A stretch of DNA of 64,000 nt from Bradyrhizobium sp. Y36 (lineage in GTDB: Bacteria > Pseudomonadota > Alphaproteobacteria > Rhizobiales > Xanthobacteraceae): assembly GCF_002531575.1 (NCBI RefSeq), contig NZ_NWTI01000006.1, positions 248,001-312,000 of the forward strand, read 5' to 3'. Every line of letters starts with the position of its first letter. Position 1 is the first letter of the stretch. Both the position numbers and the translations under genes were made by a program. The notes beneath the pieces are model-generated. The model was given only the letters and a program-made list of their open reading frames with translations. It searched no databases and was not told the DNA's origin. Shown here one piece after another: positions 63,224 through 64,000 of this stretch.

Positions 63224-63994
63224 CTAATTCTTGATCAGAAAATCAACACTTGGCTGTTGCGTGATGAGCGCGGCCTTGCATGCGCCTCCGCTGTCGGTAA
63301 TCACCCAGGGATGGTTGATGAAGGTGGGCTGCACGTAGTGCTGTCCAGGCTGCAGGGCCTGGTAGAAGACCCGCTGGCCGGCATAGTTTATCCAGTAGAC
63401 GTTGCGAAGCGCATCGGCGCTGTTGGTGAAGGTGACCTGCGCGGTGCCGCTTCCTGGCAGCGATGTAAGCGTCTTTTCGTCGCCACAGCTCCGCGCACCT
63501 TGATCTGTGGTGGTGGGCGGCGCGTAAGCTGCGAGGGGCACCTTCGTGATGTCCGCGTCGACAATGGACGCTTTTCGGTCTGCGCCCAGGGACCACAAGA
63601 GATCCCCCGTGGCGGTGGCTCTGCCCAGCAACCTCACGTTCACGACGAACGATGGCGGGCCCTTGCCATCAGGCCACAGCTCCAACTCCCGATTGAGACT
63701 ATCGCCTGCCGTGATCGATAGCTTCGCAGTGTCGTCGGGGACCGGCAGCACGGCGAACTGAGATGGACTGAAAAATCCGAGTGACGTTCTCTGGCCGTTC
63801 GTTCCAATCGCAACGATCGCCAGTGAGTTGTTGTTGTCGGGGCGGCTTTGCCCGGCGTAGGACGTCGACAGCACGATGGATTTGTGTCCGGCCGGAGAAT
63901 TCGTCGAAGCACTCGGTTGCGGTGTTTGCGCAAGGGCGAATGTCACGAGTCCGGGCCACCAGGAACTTCGCTCGGGCGGTCGCAGTTCGATCAC
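63224..63994 (-). CDS. Protein with C-terminal VHL-beta-like domain (5' end uncertain or outside)
   Basis: 256 residues visible from GTG 63994, which lies 46 bp from the window edge; the true start may be beyond it. The N-terminal part has no recognised domain. The C-terminal region (about 185-250) reads VTFTNSADALRNVYWINYAGQRVFYQALQPGQHYVQPTFINHPWVITD, very like the beta domain of the von Hippel-Lindau protein (VxWxNxxGxxxxYxxLxPGxxxxxxTFxxHPWxxxD). Such domains occur in some bacterial secreted proteins with unknown role. A hydrophobic stretch (WPGLVTFALAQ) near the start could be a partial signal. Confidence 0.75.
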   Translation of the reverse strand: MIELRPPERSSWWPGLVTFALAQTPQPSASTNSPAGHKSIVLSTSYAGQSRPDNNNSLAIVAIGTNGQRTSLGFFSPSQFAVLPVPDDTAKLSITAGDSLNRELELWPDGKGPPSFVVNVRLLGRATATGDLLWSLGADRKASIVDADITKVPLAAYAPPTTTDQGARSCGDEKTLTSLPGSGTAQVTFTNSADALRNVYWINYAGQRVFYQALQPGQHYVQPTFINHPWVITDSGGACKAALITQQPSVDFLIKN

Positions 63995-64000
63995 CTTCGG

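Noticed and set aside
1..64000. CRISPR arrays, tRNA or rRNA genes, prophage or insertion sequence
   Set aside because: No direct-repeat array, cloverleaf-like sequence, rRNA segment, integrase or transposase was seen by reading; very small RNAs could have been missed.

Overview
The window looks like chromosomal DNA from a high-GC alphaproteobacterium, most likely Bradyrhizobium or a close relative. This rests on gene content and order (treZ-glgX-glgB-treS-glgE, fused transaldolase/phosphoglucose isomerase, pqqABCDE, DUF6894, Omp25-type porin, prkA-yeaH-spoVR), very GC-rich third codon positions, and large palindromic intergenic repeats. I see no rRNA, tRNA, CRISPR, phage genes or transposase genes. 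Long open frames antisense to real genes are common here because GC is high; they were left out.

Layout. 1-11 kb (minus): an operon glgE-treS/maltokinase-glgB-glgX-treZ for trehalose and alpha-glucan metabolism; treZ runs off the left edge. 11.2-15 kb (plus): divergent malQ and a GH15 glucoamylase/trehalase. 15-22.6 kb (minus): tal-pgi fusion, gnd, zwf, pgl, gntK and a HAD phosphatase, which feed hexose phosphates into the pentose-phosphate and Entner-Doudoroff routes. 22.9-28.6 kb (plus): a small membrane protein, then prkA-yeaH-spoVR behind a near-perfect EcfG-type general stress promoter. 28.8-31.5 kb (minus): an ArsR-controlled four-gene operon with two palindromic operators, then a DsrE-like protein and a secreted protein. 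32.4-37.1 kb (minus): a 2-oxoacid:ferredoxin oxidoreductase (two subunits) with an FAD/4Fe-4S electron-transfer protein. 37.3-42.4 kb (minus): pqqABCDE followed by a prolyl-aminopeptidase-like hydrolase and an unknown protein. 42.7-45.3 kb (plus): DUF6894, amidase, glutathione peroxidase, DUF3297. 45.4-49 kb: malonyl-CoA decarboxylase, and an AraC regulator divergent from an MFS transporter. 49.5-56.3 kb: a CPA2 antiporter with a universal-stress tail, and an RND efflux pump with its adaptor. 56.5-64 kb: an orphan solute-binding protein, a 59-residue protein, an Omp25-like barrel, a secreted protein, a flavin monooxygenase plus cupin divergent from an AraC regulator, and a protein with a VHL-beta-like domain at the right edge.

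How the genes work together. The first 23 kb is a carbon-storage and compatible-solute block. TreS and its fused maltokinase would turn trehalose into maltose 1-phosphate, GlgB and GlgX shape and trim glucan, TreZ (with TreY presumably just outside) makes trehalose from glucan, and MalQ, GH15, the pentose-phosphate and the Entner-Doudoroff enzymes consume the sugar. The most striking observation is that the GlgE homologue has lost its catalytic acid/base (Glu to Lys) and the conserved GH13 arginine, although its partners look intact. The stress theme continues with prkA-yeaH-spoVR and weaker EcfG-like sites at malQ/glgE and the antiporter.
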